Below, one piece after another: positions 31,255-39,367 of a DNA stretch of 64,000 bases. The position numbers and the translations under genes are program-made. The number at the start of each line of letters is the position of its first letter. Positions within the stretch are counted from its first letter, which is position 1. The stretch is from Roseinatronobacter sp052379845 (GTDB lineage Bacteria > Pseudomonadota > Alphaproteobacteria > Rhodobacterales > Rhodobacteraceae): assembly GCA_052379845.1 (NCBI GenBank), contig JBQTCF010000020.1; one strand, given 5' to 3'. Below the pieces are notes generated by a model that saw only the letters and a list, made by a program, of their open reading frames with translations, was not told the DNA's origin and ran no database searches.

Positions 31255-31485
31255 ATGATGACGCTCACAGACTACATACGCAAGCGCGAGTTGCGCCAAG
31301 AAGATGCAGCGAATGAGATCGGTATCTCGCGCTCGTATCTTTCCGAAATAATGTCGCGCGCCAAGCAACCGGGGCGCGATACAATCAAAAAGATCGACAC
31401 CTGGTCGAATGGAGAGGTTCCGCCTGCCGTATGGTTTTTGCCCGTTGAGCAGCAAAATAGGCAGCAACGAAAAGGGGCTGCTTAA
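31255..31485 (+). CDS. Cro-like HTH regulator
   Basis: A 76-residue protein with an HTH (LRQEDAANEIGISRSYLSEI). The HTH recognition part SRSYL is shared with the repressor (ISRSYLNEL), in line with use of the same operators. Two ATG codons (31255, 31258) are possible starts and no ribosome site is seen. It is the first gene of the rightward early operon. Confidence 0.82.
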   Translation: MMTLTDYIRKRELRQEDAANEIGISRSYLSEIMSRAKQPGRDTIKKIDTWSNGEVPPAVWFLPVEQQNRQQRKGAA

Positions 31486-31802
31486 TGTCATGTCTGCCTC
31501 CGCATAAGTTGCAGGCCCACGATGCCACTATTGAAGGTGGCGGGTCATCCGGCGTTGGTGGCGGCGTGTTCGCCGGATTGCCCGCCGACCCGATGGCATA
31601 CCGGCGGCAGTTCCGCGACAAGTGGGGCGATTTCCTGCATGCGCACTTCCAGTCACACTTGCATGTCGCGCTGTTTTTCTCAGTCGATGAGCGCACCAGT
31701 CGAAACTGGTGGAATTACGTCACCGAACCAAAGGGCTGGGCGGTCAACTATGCCCGCGACACGATACCAGGGGCCAAGCAAGCGCTGAGGCTGGCCGCAT
31801 GA
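31485..31802 (+). CDS. Hypothetical early phage protein
   Basis: A 105-residue protein. It starts in the stop of the Cro-like gene (TAATG). After a Gly-rich N-terminus comes YRRQFRDKWGDFLHAHFQSH and SVDERTSRNWWNYVTEPKGW, an HTH-like layout that suggests a transcription regulator in the position of lambda cII. Family not certain. Confidence 0.6.
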   Translation: MSCLPPHKLQAHDATIEGGGSSGVGGGVFAGLPADPMAYRRQFRDKWGDFLHAHFQSHLHVALFFSVDERTSRNWWNYVTEPKGWAVNYARDTIPGAKQALRLAA

Positions 31803-32848
31803 AGCCCCTGTCACACCCTCCCGTGGCAGGGCCAGCCGTGGCCGCTTCCTCCTCCCAGCGGTCACGGCACATCATCAACATAAGTGGCGGCAAAGACAGC
31901 GCAGCAGTCGCGCTGATTGCCGCAGATCGCGGACAGGCCTTCGATCTATGGATGGCGGACACCGGCAACGAAAATCAGATAACTTGGGATTACGCGCACT
32001 ATCTGGCCGATTTTCTAGGCAAGGAACTGAACATTGCGCGCGCTGATTTTTCCGAGCAGATTGCCAAAAAACGCAAATATGTTGCTGAAAAGTGGCCCGA
32101 AGATGGTGTCCCAGAAACCATTGTTGCGCGCGCATTGGATATCTTGCAGCCGACCGGAAACCCCTTTCTTGACTTGTGCATCTGGAAGGGGCGCTTCCCC
32201 AGTCGCCGCGCACAGTTTTGCACCGAGTTCCTTAAAGCGCGCGCCATGGCTGATGCCGTGGTTGATCCAGCGCTTGAGTGCGGGAGAGTGGTGCAGTGGC
32301 TCGGCGTGCGGCGCGATGAGAGCCTAAACCGCCGCACCGCGCCCATGTTTCAGCGCGTGCGCCGGTCGGATAAGCCGCATGACATCCTGTTGTTTCGACC
32401 AATCATCCACTGGACCGCCGAAAATGTTTTCGCATGGGCGGCACATAGGGGATTGAGGCCAAATCCGCTATACCTTCAAGGTTTTGGTCGGGTCGGCTGT
32501 TTCCCGTGCATCAATGCGAACAAGGCCGAACTGGCGCTAATCGGGCGCATGTATTCTGAAGTCATCGAGAAGCTGGCGCAATGGGAATGGATTGTGAAGC
32601 AGGCCTCAAAGAGGGGTGCGGCCACGTTCTTCGCCTCCGATCTGACCCCAGAGGGCGCAACTATGGGGAGAAGGATCAAGAAACTGCCCACAGATGAGCG
32701 CCCCGCCGCGATTGCCGCCGCGAATTGGCCGAATGCTCATAGGGTTTTCGATTGGGCAAAGACCACGAGGGGCGGGCGTCAGTATGACCTGCTCTCAAGC
32801 GCAGAGGATGAATTTTCGTGCTCATCGCAATATGGGCTGTGCGAATGA
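31799..32848 (+). CDS. Phosphoadenosine phosphosulphate reductase-like protein
   Basis: A 349-residue PP-loop ATP-binding protein. SGGKDSAAVAL (about residues 29-39) is the nucleotide loop; a VGCFPC pair and further cysteines near the C-terminus follow. The ATG at 31799 overlaps the upstream stop as ATGA. Relatives include CysH and the DNA phosphorothioation protein DndC. The phage context, just ahead of two DNA methyltransferases, suggests nucleic-acid or nucleotide modification rather than sulphate assimilation; this is inference. Confidence 0.85.
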   Translation: MKPLSHPPVAGPAVAASSSQRSRHIINISGGKDSAAVALIAADRGQAFDLWMADTGNENQITWDYAHYLADFLGKELNIARADFSEQIAKKRKYVAEKWPEDGVPETIVARALDILQPTGNPFLDLCIWKGRFPSRRAQFCTEFLKARAMADAVVDPALECGRVVQWLGVRRDESLNRRTAPMFQRVRRSDKPHDILLFRPIIHWTAENVFAWAAHRGLRPNPLYLQGFGRVGCFPCINANKAELALIGRMYSEVIEKLAQWEWIVKQASKRGAATFFASDLTPEGATMGRRIKKLPTDERPAAIAAANWPNAHRVFDWAKTTRGGRQYDLLSSAEDEFSCSSQYGLCE

Positions 32849-32964
32849 TGGCCCGCGTCATAACCCCACACCAGACCCCGCGCGCGGCGGGTTATCCGCG
32901 CAACTGCCCTGTTGGAAACTGGCGGGCTGTCATGGCCCGCCCCTTTTCGAGGGTAACACCATGA
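32845..32964 (+). CDS. Possible 39-residue coupled peptide
   Basis: ATG at 32845 overlaps the upstream stop as ATGA, and its own stop overlaps the next gene's ATG as ATGA. The product is basic and Pro/Arg rich (MMARVITPHQTPRAAG). No homologue recognised; the double coupling is the only evidence that it is translated. Confidence 0.4.
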   Translation: MMARVITPHQTPRAAGYPRNCPVGNWRAVMARPFSRVTP

Positions 32965-33491
32965 AGACAAGGCCATACCCAAGCATAAATGAATTGCTTG
33001 AAAGGTTTGAAATCGCCCCAGATGGCACCACCCTGCTATGGCGAAAACCAAAGACATCGCGGTTCAAAGGCGTGCCTGTCGGGTTGACGATTACACAAAA
33101 AGGCTATGCGAGAATCATGTGGGGGCGCAGGCCTCTGTTTTTACATCGCGTCCTTTGGAAAATGAGGGCTGGCGAAGATGCGTCAGGATTCATTGACCAT
33201 ATCAATGGTGACAAGATGGACAATCGCCAATGCAATCTTCGCATCAACGAGGGAAGCGGAAACTGGCGAAACACCAAGCCGCGAGGTGGGGCCAGCAAAT
33301 TCAAAGGTGTGTATGTCGCGAAGTGCAAATCTAAATGGGGGTCTCGAATAAAGGTCAACAAAAAGACAATCCATCTCGGAACATACGAAAACGAAGTGGA
33401 CGCGGCAAAGGCTTACGATATCGCCGCAAAGAAATATCATGGCGCGTTTTGCTCGACCAATGAAGCCCTTGGACTTTATTGGTCATGCTGA
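32961..33491 (+). CDS. HNH endonuclease with AP2 domain
   Basis: A 176-residue protein from the ATG at 32961 with GAGGG upstream. HNH residues lie in LHRVLWKMRAG, FIDHINGDKMDNRQCNLR. The AP2 domain follows (SKFKGVYVAKCKSKWGSRIK, HLGTYENEVDAAKAYDIAAK). It belongs to the same family as the genes at 29289, 36328 and 38493. Base composition is lower in GC than its neighbours, as expected of a mobile gene. Confidence 0.9.
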   Translation: MKTRPYPSINELLERFEIAPDGTTLLWRKPKTSRFKGVPVGLTITQKGYARIMWGRRPLFLHRVLWKMRAGEDASGFIDHINGDKMDNRQCNLRINEGSGNWRNTKPRGGASKFKGVYVAKCKSKWGSRIKVNKKTIHLGTYENEVDAAKAYDIAAKKYHGAFCSTNEALGLYWSC

Positions 33492-33589
33492 GCGCGGCAC
33501 ATATGCTCCGCCTCGCATTTTGGAAGGTCTGCGCTCCTACGCAGTTCCGGCCCGCGCTCTACCCCCACATCAAAAGGATTTTGACATGA
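33485..33589 (+). CDS. Possible 34-residue coupled peptide
   Basis: ATG at 33485 lies within the end of the HNH-AP2 gene; the stop overlaps the next ATG as ATGA. The product is MLSAAHMLRLAFWKVCAPTQ followed by 14 more residues, amphipathic and basic. Translation is inferred only from overlap at both ends. Confidence 0.3.
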   Translation: MLSAAHMLRLAFWKVCAPTQFRPALYPHIKRILT

Positions 33590-33837
33590 AGCGTCTTGGC
33601 ATTTCATCGGCAGTTTTGCCTTTACTCGCATCCGTATTTGGATCGCTCGGGGTGGCCGAGGTCGCGCCGCGCGAGGCATTGCGCCTTACATCGCCCCCAT
33701 CGCCCCCATCGCCCCCCAGAACGCGGACTAACAGAACCCCAACCCCCGCCAACATTCGCGCCGCTGATCTGGTCAGGCGGCGCAGGAAGGCGCACGCAAA
33801 CCGCCTTGCAGGGCTGCCCTACGAAAAGGGGCTTTGA
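33586..33837 (+). CDS. Hypothetical protein with basic C-terminus
   Basis: An 83-residue protein, ATG with AAAAGGA upstream. The N-terminus MKRLGISSAVLPLLASVFGS is signal-like; then a Pro/Ser/Arg-rich linker and a basic helix (ADLVRRRRKAHANRLAG). Function unknown. Confidence 0.5.
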   Translation: MKRLGISSAVLPLLASVFGSLGVAEVAPREALRLTSPPSPPSPPRTRTNRTPTPANIRAADLVRRRRKAHANRLAGLPYEKGL

Positions 33838-33902
33838 CGCCTCAATACAGCGCGCAAAGCGCTTTTTCGATCCGGTCCCCGCGAATAAAAAAGGCACACA
33901 TT

Positions 33903-35627
33903 ATGCAGGACATGTTGTTCAGCTTTCCCGCGCAACCCCGCCGGATTGATCCCCGCCCCATGATAGTCGACAGCTTCGCCGGTGGCGGTGGCGCGTCGAC
34001 AGGCATAGAACTGGCGCTGCATCGCAGCCCCGATGTAGCGATTAACCACGACCCCGCTGCCCTGTCCATGCATGCAGCGAACCACCCGACCACATTGCAC
34101 CTGGCGAATTCGGTCTATTCGATCGACCCCGAAGAAGTTTGCCGTGGGCGCAAGGTCGGGCTGGCGTGGTTCAGCCCTGACTGCAAGCACCACAGCAAAG
34201 CCAAGGGCGGCAAGCCGGTCGAGAAGAACATCAGGGATCTTGCTTGGGTGGTTGTTCACTGGGCCGAACGTGTCGCGCCCGATGTCATCATGCTCGAAAA
34301 CGTCGAGGAATTTCAGGACTGGGGGCCGCTGACCGCTGATCACAAGCCCGATCCGGCCCACAAGGGTGACACGTTCCGTGAATGGGTAAAGCGCTTGCGC
34401 CGCCTTGGCTATAAGGTCGAATGGCGCATCCTGCGCGCCTGCGACTATGGTGCACCAACCATCCGCAAGCGGCTGTTCATCATCGCCCGCCGCGATGGCC
34501 TGCCAATCATCTGGCCAACGCCCACACATGCAGCACCTGATAGCGCCGAAGTGGATGCCGGCACACGGCTGCCATGGCGCACGGCTGCGGAAATCATCGA
34601 CTGGTCACTACCCTGCCCGTCCATCTTTGACAGCAGCGCGGAAATCATGGCCAAGCACGGCCTGCGCGCTGTCCGACCCTTGAAGGGCGCAACCCTGCGC
34701 CGCATCGCGCGCGGCGTCATGCGCTATGTGATCGAGGCGAAACAGCCTTTCATTGTCGGCTGTGGTGGCAGGATGGGGCAAAGCCCCGAACGCCCCACGA
34801 CAAAGCCCTTACAGACCCTGACAACAAAGGCTGATAGCTGTTTGGTTGTGCCCACGCTGGTCAGCTACTATGGCGACGGTGAAGGCGGCCTACAGCGCGC
34901 TCAGACGCTTGACGCGCCAATTACCACGGTGACCACTGCCAACCGGCACGCTCTCATTGCGCCCCACCTGATGACCATGCGCAACGCAGGCAAGCCCTTC
35001 ACGGCGGCGGATGAGCCGACCCATACCATCACCGCAGGCGGCGCGCATATGATGGCTGTCAGCGCCTTTCTGGCCCAGCACAATGCAGGTCCGCGCATGG
35101 GGTCCAATGCAGGACGCTCCGCCACAGCGCCGGTCAGCACTTTGACGACACGCGGGACACAGCAGCAGGTTGTGGCCGCATCCCTTCTAAGCATGCACGG
35201 CAAGACGCGGCGTGATGTGGGCATTGATACACCCCACCCGACACTATGCGCTGGCGGCCAGCACAGCGCCCTGATTGCGACATTCTTACAGAAATACTAC
35301 GGCCAAGGCATCGGGCAGGACGTGTCCGACCCACTGCACACGCTGGCAACACGCGACACCTTTGGTCTGGTCACGGTCGAAATCAACGGCCAGACATATG
35401 CCATCACAGATATTGGCATGCGCATGCTGACCCCGCGCGAACAATTCCGCGCACAGGGCTTTGACGACAGCTACATCATCGATCGCGGCCATGACGACCG
35501 CGTGATGACCAAGACAGAACAGACCCGCATGTGCGGGAATTCAGTCTGCCCGCCACTGGCGCAGGCCCTTGTCGCCGCGAACTGCGCGCATCTGGCAGTT
35601 GAACCGGTGATGGATGCCAGCGCATGA
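33903..35627 (+). CDS. DNA (cytosine-5) methyltransferase with repeated recognition region
   Basis: A 574-residue C5 methyltransferase. IVDSFAGGGGASTGIELAL binds AdoMet, WFSPDCKHHS holds the catalytic Cys, and IMLENVEEF is motif VI. The terminal CGNSVCPPLAQALV is motif X. Between about residues 298 and 490, six degenerate repeats of ~40 residues share P-x-x-T-[ILV]-[TA], for example LDAPITTVTTANRHAL and ATAPVSTLTTRGTQQ. The ATG at 33903 is chosen since the fold begins right after. Likely protects phage DNA from restriction or modifies it for other purposes. Confidence 0.9.
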   Translation: MQDMLFSFPAQPRRIDPRPMIVDSFAGGGGASTGIELALHRSPDVAINHDPAALSMHAANHPTTLHLANSVYSIDPEEVCRGRKVGLAWFSPDCKHHSKAKGGKPVEKNIRDLAWVVVHWAERVAPDVIMLENVEEFQDWGPLTADHKPDPAHKGDTFREWVKRLRRLGYKVEWRILRACDYGAPTIRKRLFIIARRDGLPIIWPTPTHAAPDSAEVDAGTRLPWRTAAEIIDWSLPCPSIFDSSAEIMAKHGLRAVRPLKGATLRRIARGVMRYVIEAKQPFIVGCGGRMGQSPERPTTKPLQTLTTKADSCLVVPTLVSYYGDGEGGLQRAQTLDAPITTVTTANRHALIAPHLMTMRNAGKPFTAADEPTHTITAGGAHMMAVSAFLAQHNAGPRMGSNAGRSATAPVSTLTTRGTQQQVVAASLLSMHGKTRRDVGIDTPHPTLCAGGQHSALIATFLQKYYGQGIGQDVSDPLHTLATRDTFGLVTVEINGQTYAITDIGMRMLTPREQFRAQGFDDSYIIDRGHDDRVMTKTEQTRMCGNSVCPPLAQALVAANCAHLAVEPVMDASA

Positions 35628-36331
35628 CGCAATCAGCCAAGTCCCTGTTCCGCGCAATGAAGCCCAAGGCGAAGAACACCGCCCCCAGCTTCGATATCGA
35701 CCTGCCCGACCAGCGTAGGCCGGTGGAAGCACGGCGCAAGGATGATTTCTACCGCACCGGCCAGCCCGAAGCGATCCGCGCGCTACTGCATGCTGATGGT
35801 GACCGCATCCGCGAACTGGCCCCGGTATGGGAACCCGCCTGCGGTGATGGTGCCATGGTGCGCGAGATCCGCGCATTCGGTATTGCTTGCAGTGCGTCAG
35901 ACCTGATCGACCGCGGCTGCCCTGATAGCTGGACCGCAGATTACTTCACCTGCTACCGCAGCCGGGGCGGCGCAATCATCACAAACCCGCCCTATGATCA
36001 GATCAATGCCCGCGATGGCCATGGTCGATGGCTGCGCCATGCTTTGAACATGCCAGACTGGCGCTATATGGCCCTTCTTCTGTCATGGGACTGGCCCGCC
36101 GCGCGTAAGAACGGCCTTGGCGAGTTGCTTGACGAAAACCCGTTCAGTTATTGCTACCTACTCCGGTTTAAGATCGACTTCACCGGCCAAGGTTCCCCGC
36201 CTCAGCGCAATGCGTGGTTTATTTTCGACCGAGATGACCCGCGTTCATGGAGTGGCGCGCGGGGGCTACCAGAGCCGGGATTCCGGCTCCTGAATCGCAA
36301 TGATTACAGGCAAGGGGTGCTGGCGATATGA
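35624..36331 (+). CDS. DNA methyltransferase, NPPY type
   Basis: A 235-residue protein. VWEPACGDGAMVREI is the AdoMet-binding motif and AIITNPPYDQI the catalytic motif of N6-adenine or N4-cytosine methyltransferases. ATGA overlap with the C5 methyltransferase. The last 17 residues (GFRLLNRNDYRQGVLAI) recur in altered form at the end of the next gene. Small phage methyltransferases of this type are common in alphaproteobacterial prophages. Confidence 0.85.
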   Translation: MTQSAKSLFRAMKPKAKNTAPSFDIDLPDQRRPVEARRKDDFYRTGQPEAIRALLHADGDRIRELAPVWEPACGDGAMVREIRAFGIACSASDLIDRGCPDSWTADYFTCYRSRGGAIITNPPYDQINARDGHGRWLRHALNMPDWRYMALLLSWDWPAARKNGLGELLDENPFSYCYLLRFKIDFTGQGSPPQRNAWFIFDRDDPRSWSGARGLPEPGFRLLNRNDYRQGVLAI

Positions 36332-36852
36332 TCAAAGTTTCATTACCCTGCGGCAGATCATTCATCATCGACGAAAATGACCTTTCGGTTCTTAAAGGCT
36401 TTCGCCCGCACTCCGAGGCGCGGGGTCGCACCCGCTATATTCGCCTGCGACGAAGGGGGCAAAGCAAAGGTGGTATATACCTGCACAACCTGATCATCGG
36501 TGGCAGGGCGGATCACATAGATGGTGATGGCCTAAACAACAGCCGGTTAAATCTTCGTCCATGCACTCAAGCGCAAAATGGTCTCAATCGTTCAGCGAAG
36601 TTGGGTAAGCGGTTTAAGGGCGTCTATAGATCGCGGTCGGGAAAGTTTTACGCCCAAATCTACATAAACCGCAAAGCACACACCGTCCACGGATTTGCAA
36701 CCGAGGAACTCGCCGCCCGTGAGTATGACCGGCTTGCGGCGTCATTGCATGGCGAATGGGCGAGGTTGAACTTTCCCAATGATACGCCCGCAACCCCTGA
36801 TTTTCGCTGGCTGGATCGAAACGACTGGCGGCAGCCGGAGTTTGCATTATGA
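36328..36852 (+). CDS. HNH endonuclease with AP2 domain and borrowed methyltransferase tail
   Basis: A 174-residue protein. HNH part: IYLHNLIIGGRADHIDGDGL, NNSRLNLRPCTQ. AP2 part: KRFKGVYRSRSGKFYAQIYI to YDRLAASLHGEWARLNF. The last residues DFRWLDRNDWRQPEFAL align with the end of the methyltransferase just upstream (9 of 17 identical). Both ends overlap neighbours as ATGA. This suggests insertion at the 3' end of the methyltransferase gene with a copy of that end carried along. Confidence 0.88.
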   Translation: MIKVSLPCGRSFIIDENDLSVLKGFRPHSEARGRTRYIRLRRRGQSKGGIYLHNLIIGGRADHIDGDGLNNSRLNLRPCTQAQNGLNRSAKLGKRFKGVYRSRSGKFYAQIYINRKAHTVHGFATEELAAREYDRLAASLHGEWARLNFPNDTPATPDFRWLDRNDWRQPEFAL

Positions 36853-37361
36853 GCAGCAAATTGAGCATCATTCGGGTGGTTTTGCCATGGCCTGCCAAAG
36901 AGGTCTGGCCGAACTTCATCCGATCCAACCACTGGAGCAAGTGGCAGGACAAGGCGAAGGTCCAGAAGGAGTATGCCCACTATGCCGCCAAGGAAGTCAT
37001 TGGCAGGCAGGAAGTCCCAAGGGACCGTGAGGGTAAGTGGAAGGTGCATCTGCATATCTTCCCCCCAAATCTGCGCAGGTTCGATGAGGATGGCGTAGTA
37101 GGTGCGCAGAAAAGCGCGCTGGATGGCATAGCGCTAGCACTGGGCGTCGATGACAGCCTGTTCGCGATATCCCACACGATTCACGCCCCACACCGCCCCA
37201 TGGGCGGCGTCATCGTTTCTGTGACCGCGCCCAACGCCTCATACGATGAAATACAGGAGGATCTGGCCCGAATGATGGCACAAGAGGCCCGCGCCCCGCG
37301 CAAGCCCAATGCACCGCCCCTGCCCCGTGATCTTGTCTACAAGCGCAAGAGGGCATTGTAA
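36849..37361 (+). CDS. RusA-like Holliday junction resolvase
   Basis: A 170-residue protein. It begins IIRVVLPWPAKEVWPNFIRS and has RRFDEDGVVGAQKSALDGIA with ALGVDDSLF, the pattern of acidic residues and Lys found in RusA-type resolvases. It would cut branched DNA made during phage replication or RecT recombination. Coupled to the upstream gene by ATGA. Confidence 0.75.
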   Translation: MSSKLSIIRVVLPWPAKEVWPNFIRSNHWSKWQDKAKVQKEYAHYAAKEVIGRQEVPRDREGKWKVHLHIFPPNLRRFDEDGVVGAQKSALDGIALALGVDDSLFAISHTIHAPHRPMGGVIVSVTAPNASYDEIQEDLARMMAQEARAPRKPNAPPLPRDLVYKRKRAL

Positions 37362-38275
37362 TGGCCACTCAAAAACAACCTTGGGTCAAGTTCTACACAA
37401 CCGATTGGCGGTCTGATCCCCGCCTTAAGATGTGCAGCATGGCGGCACGCGGTCTTTGGATCGACATAATTTGCCTTATGCACGAAGCCAAACCTTACGG
37501 TCATCTTCTTGTCAGCGGCCATCGCCCGACTGATACGCAGCTCGCCGTGTTGGTAGGAGCGCCTCCCGACGAGATCACAGCATTGCTTGGTGAACTCGAA
37601 TCGGCTGGCGTTTTCTCCCGCACGAGAGAGGGCGTGATCTACTCGCGCAAATTGTCACGCATGGCGAAGAAGGCGGGAAATGCTCGCAATAATGGCCGTA
37701 AGGGGGGCAACCCAAGCCTTTTAAAAGAAAGGGAAAATTTGCCGTTGGATAACCCAAAGGTTAAGGGTGGCGTTAAGCCCCAGAGTCCAGACGCTAGAGG
37801 CTATATAGGAGAAGAAATAGATAAATCTATTCCTCCTCCTAAAGCGCGCAAGCGCGCAAAGGCGGGGGTTGGATTTCTTGAAGAATTGGCTTGGGCCGCT
37901 GGATACCCAACCGCTGATGATCCGCCCGATAGGTGGCTGGACGATGACGCACAAGCACTGGTCGGGTCTTGGCGAGAAATGGGGCTGTCTGAAGCCCAGA
38001 TCATCGCGGCTGTCCGCAAGAGCCGAGAGCATCATCGTGATCCACCCCACAGCCCCAAGGCGCTGTCCAGCTTCATTGAAACCGCAGCGGGCAAGGCAAA
38101 GCGCGAAGTCAGGCCAGCGGCAGACCCTGCCAAGGTCGCTGAATTCTGGGAGGCACAGATCACGGCGGGCAAGAACGTAGTCCAGTCAGCGATAAGCCCA
38201 AGCATCGCCCGCATCATTGTCGATCGCGGCAAGGTCAGCGCTGATAAGCTCAGAGAAATGGGGATCGCATGCTGA
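37361..38275 (+). CDS. Phage replication protein-like
   Basis: A 304-residue protein. The N-terminal ~100 residues form a winged helix-like region (WVKFYTTDWRSDPRLKMCSM, AARGLWIDIICLMHEAKPYG), as in phage replication initiators. A Lys-rich linker follows, and the C-terminal part (PHSPKALSSFIETAAG) is helical. It starts in the stop of the RusA-like gene. No helicase loader follows, so the exact role is uncertain. Confidence 0.7.
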   Translation: MATQKQPWVKFYTTDWRSDPRLKMCSMAARGLWIDIICLMHEAKPYGHLLVSGHRPTDTQLAVLVGAPPDEITALLGELESAGVFSRTREGVIYSRKLSRMAKKAGNARNNGRKGGNPSLLKERENLPLDNPKVKGGVKPQSPDARGYIGEEIDKSIPPPKARKRAKAGVGFLEELAWAAGYPTADDPPDRWLDDDAQALVGSWREMGLSEAQIIAAVRKSREHHRDPPHSPKALSSFIETAAGKAKREVRPAADPAKVAEFWEAQITAGKNVVQSAISPSIARIIVDRGKVSADKLREMGIAC

Positions 38276-38496
38276 CCGCCACTGTCACAGCCGATGGCCA
38301 GCATATCCACCTGCGCGGCCGGAAATGGGCGGAGACGTTCCACGCCAGCCAGTTGCCTTGCAAGATCGCGTTCTACGAGAGCCTGCGCGACCGAAGGGCC
38401 GGGGAGTTCGCTGAAACCTACGCACCCACCGTCAAGGCGCTGCTGCGCGCCCAGAAAACCTACCAAATCCTCAACAAGCCAAAGGAAACGACATGA
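38269..38496 (+). CDS. Small hypothetical phage protein
   Basis: A 75-residue protein (TATVTADGQHIHLRGRKWAE), beta-like then helical. It overlaps the upstream gene by seven bases and the downstream one by ATGA. No family recognised. Confidence 0.6.
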   Translation: MLTATVTADGQHIHLRGRKWAETFHASQLPCKIAFYESLRDRRAGEFAETYAPTVKALLRAQKTYQILNKPKETT

Positions 38497-38753
38497 CGAT
38501 TAAGAAATCATGCCCATGCGGGGCGTTTTCTACCTGCAAGTCCCAAAATCAACACAATTCTCCCAAGAGCAAGAACAACACGTCAGGCCTTAAGGGCGCA
38601 TATTTTCGAAAAGACACGGGCAAGTGGTTTTCTGCCATAATGGTAAATAGAAAATCATACAGGCTTGGCCAGTATGAAACGGCTGAAGAAGCCCATGATG
38701 CATATCGGAAAGCCGCGATAAGGCTTCATGGTGAATTTGCGAGGGCAAACTGA
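38493..38753 (+). CDS. AP2-domain protein lacking the HNH nuclease part
   Basis: An 86-residue protein. From residue 30 it is an AP2 domain (TSGLKGAYFRKDTGKWFSAI to AAIRLHGEFARAN), closely like the C-terminal parts of the three HNH-AP2 genes. The N-terminus has CPCGAFSTC in place of the HNH domain. It may be a shrunken homing gene or a DNA-binding regulator. Overlaps on both sides keep the operon coupled. Confidence 0.82.
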   Translation: MTIKKSCPCGAFSTCKSQNQHNSPKSKNNTSGLKGAYFRKDTGKWFSAIMVNRKSYRLGQYETAEEAHDAYRKAAIRLHGEFARAN

Positions 38754-39019
38754 TGTCTCGCATGAGATTAATCGCGAAAGTGCGCCGCAATCAATGCTAC
38801 ATCGACTGCGCGCGATTGCTTGACGATCTTGGCCTTCCATATGAGCTGCACCGGCCAACGGGAAAAGGGCATCCCTTCCTGCTGGTCGAGAACCCCAACA
38901 ACCCCAGCGAGCCGATCAAGCACCATGTCGCCTGCACCCCACGAAAATACAAATCGCGATCTGTCAGCTTGATGATGCTCCGTCGAAAGCTGACAGAGGG
39001 AGGAATTAAGCTGGATTAA
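38753..39019 (+). CDS. Hypothetical protein, HicA-like layout
   Basis: An 88-residue basic protein. RPTGKGHPFLLVENPNNPSE followed by HHVACTPRKYKSRSVSLM and a final LRRKLTEGGI resemble the order of elements in HicA-fold RNA-binding proteins. The match is weak, and no HicB partner is seen. Confidence 0.45.
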   Translation: MSRMRLIAKVRRNQCYIDCARLLDDLGLPYELHRPTGKGHPFLLVENPNNPSEPIKHHVACTPRKYKSRSVSLMMLRRKLTEGGIKLD

Positions 39020-39068
39020 AACCACCCGATCTGCACAATACCCGAGCGACCAAAGGAGAACCCACACC

Positions 39069-39227
39069 ATGATCTATTTGCTACCCCTCTCAATATTCGC
39101 TGTCATCATCGCCTGTATGTGGATCGCGGAGCGAAACAACTGGGGATTCACAAAGCGCCTTGGCTTCACCGCGCTTATCGCCCTGCCCTATACAGTCATT
39201 GTTTTCATGGCCATGGCGACGATGTAG
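39069..39227 (+). CDS. Small two-helix membrane protein
   Basis: A 52-residue protein missed by length filters. The ATG follows AAGGAG. It has two hydrophobic helices (LLPLSIFAVIIACMWIA and FTALIALPYTVIVFMAMA). Its place at the end of the early operon, before the terminator and packaging genes, might suit a holin-like or moron protein, but this is a guess. Confidence 0.6.
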   Translation: MIYLLPLSIFAVIIACMWIAERNNWGFTKRLGFTALIALPYTVIVFMAMATM

Positions 39228-39251
39228 ATGCAGCACAACCACAACATGTAG

Positions 39252-39282
39252 AGCCTCGCACGCAATGCGGGGCTTTTTTTTT
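39252..39282 (+). terminator. Rho-independent terminator ending the rightward early operon
   Basis: AGCCTCGCA and TGCGGGGCT form a 9-bp stem with one G-T pair, loop CGCAA, followed by nine T residues. It lies between the early genes and TerS, so late genes need antitermination or their own promoter. Confidence 0.9.
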
Positions 39283-39367
39283 ATAGATCAGCCCATTTAA
39301 TCTAGATGTTGTGATGCGGCACCAAATGCTGCACAATATCCGCCAAACGCACGCAGGACGTGGTGCT

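Noticed and set aside
31799..32848. Assimilatory PAPS reductase (cysH) of the host
   Set aside because: It is embedded in the phage early operon by ATGA overlap and has no sulphate-assimilation neighbours.
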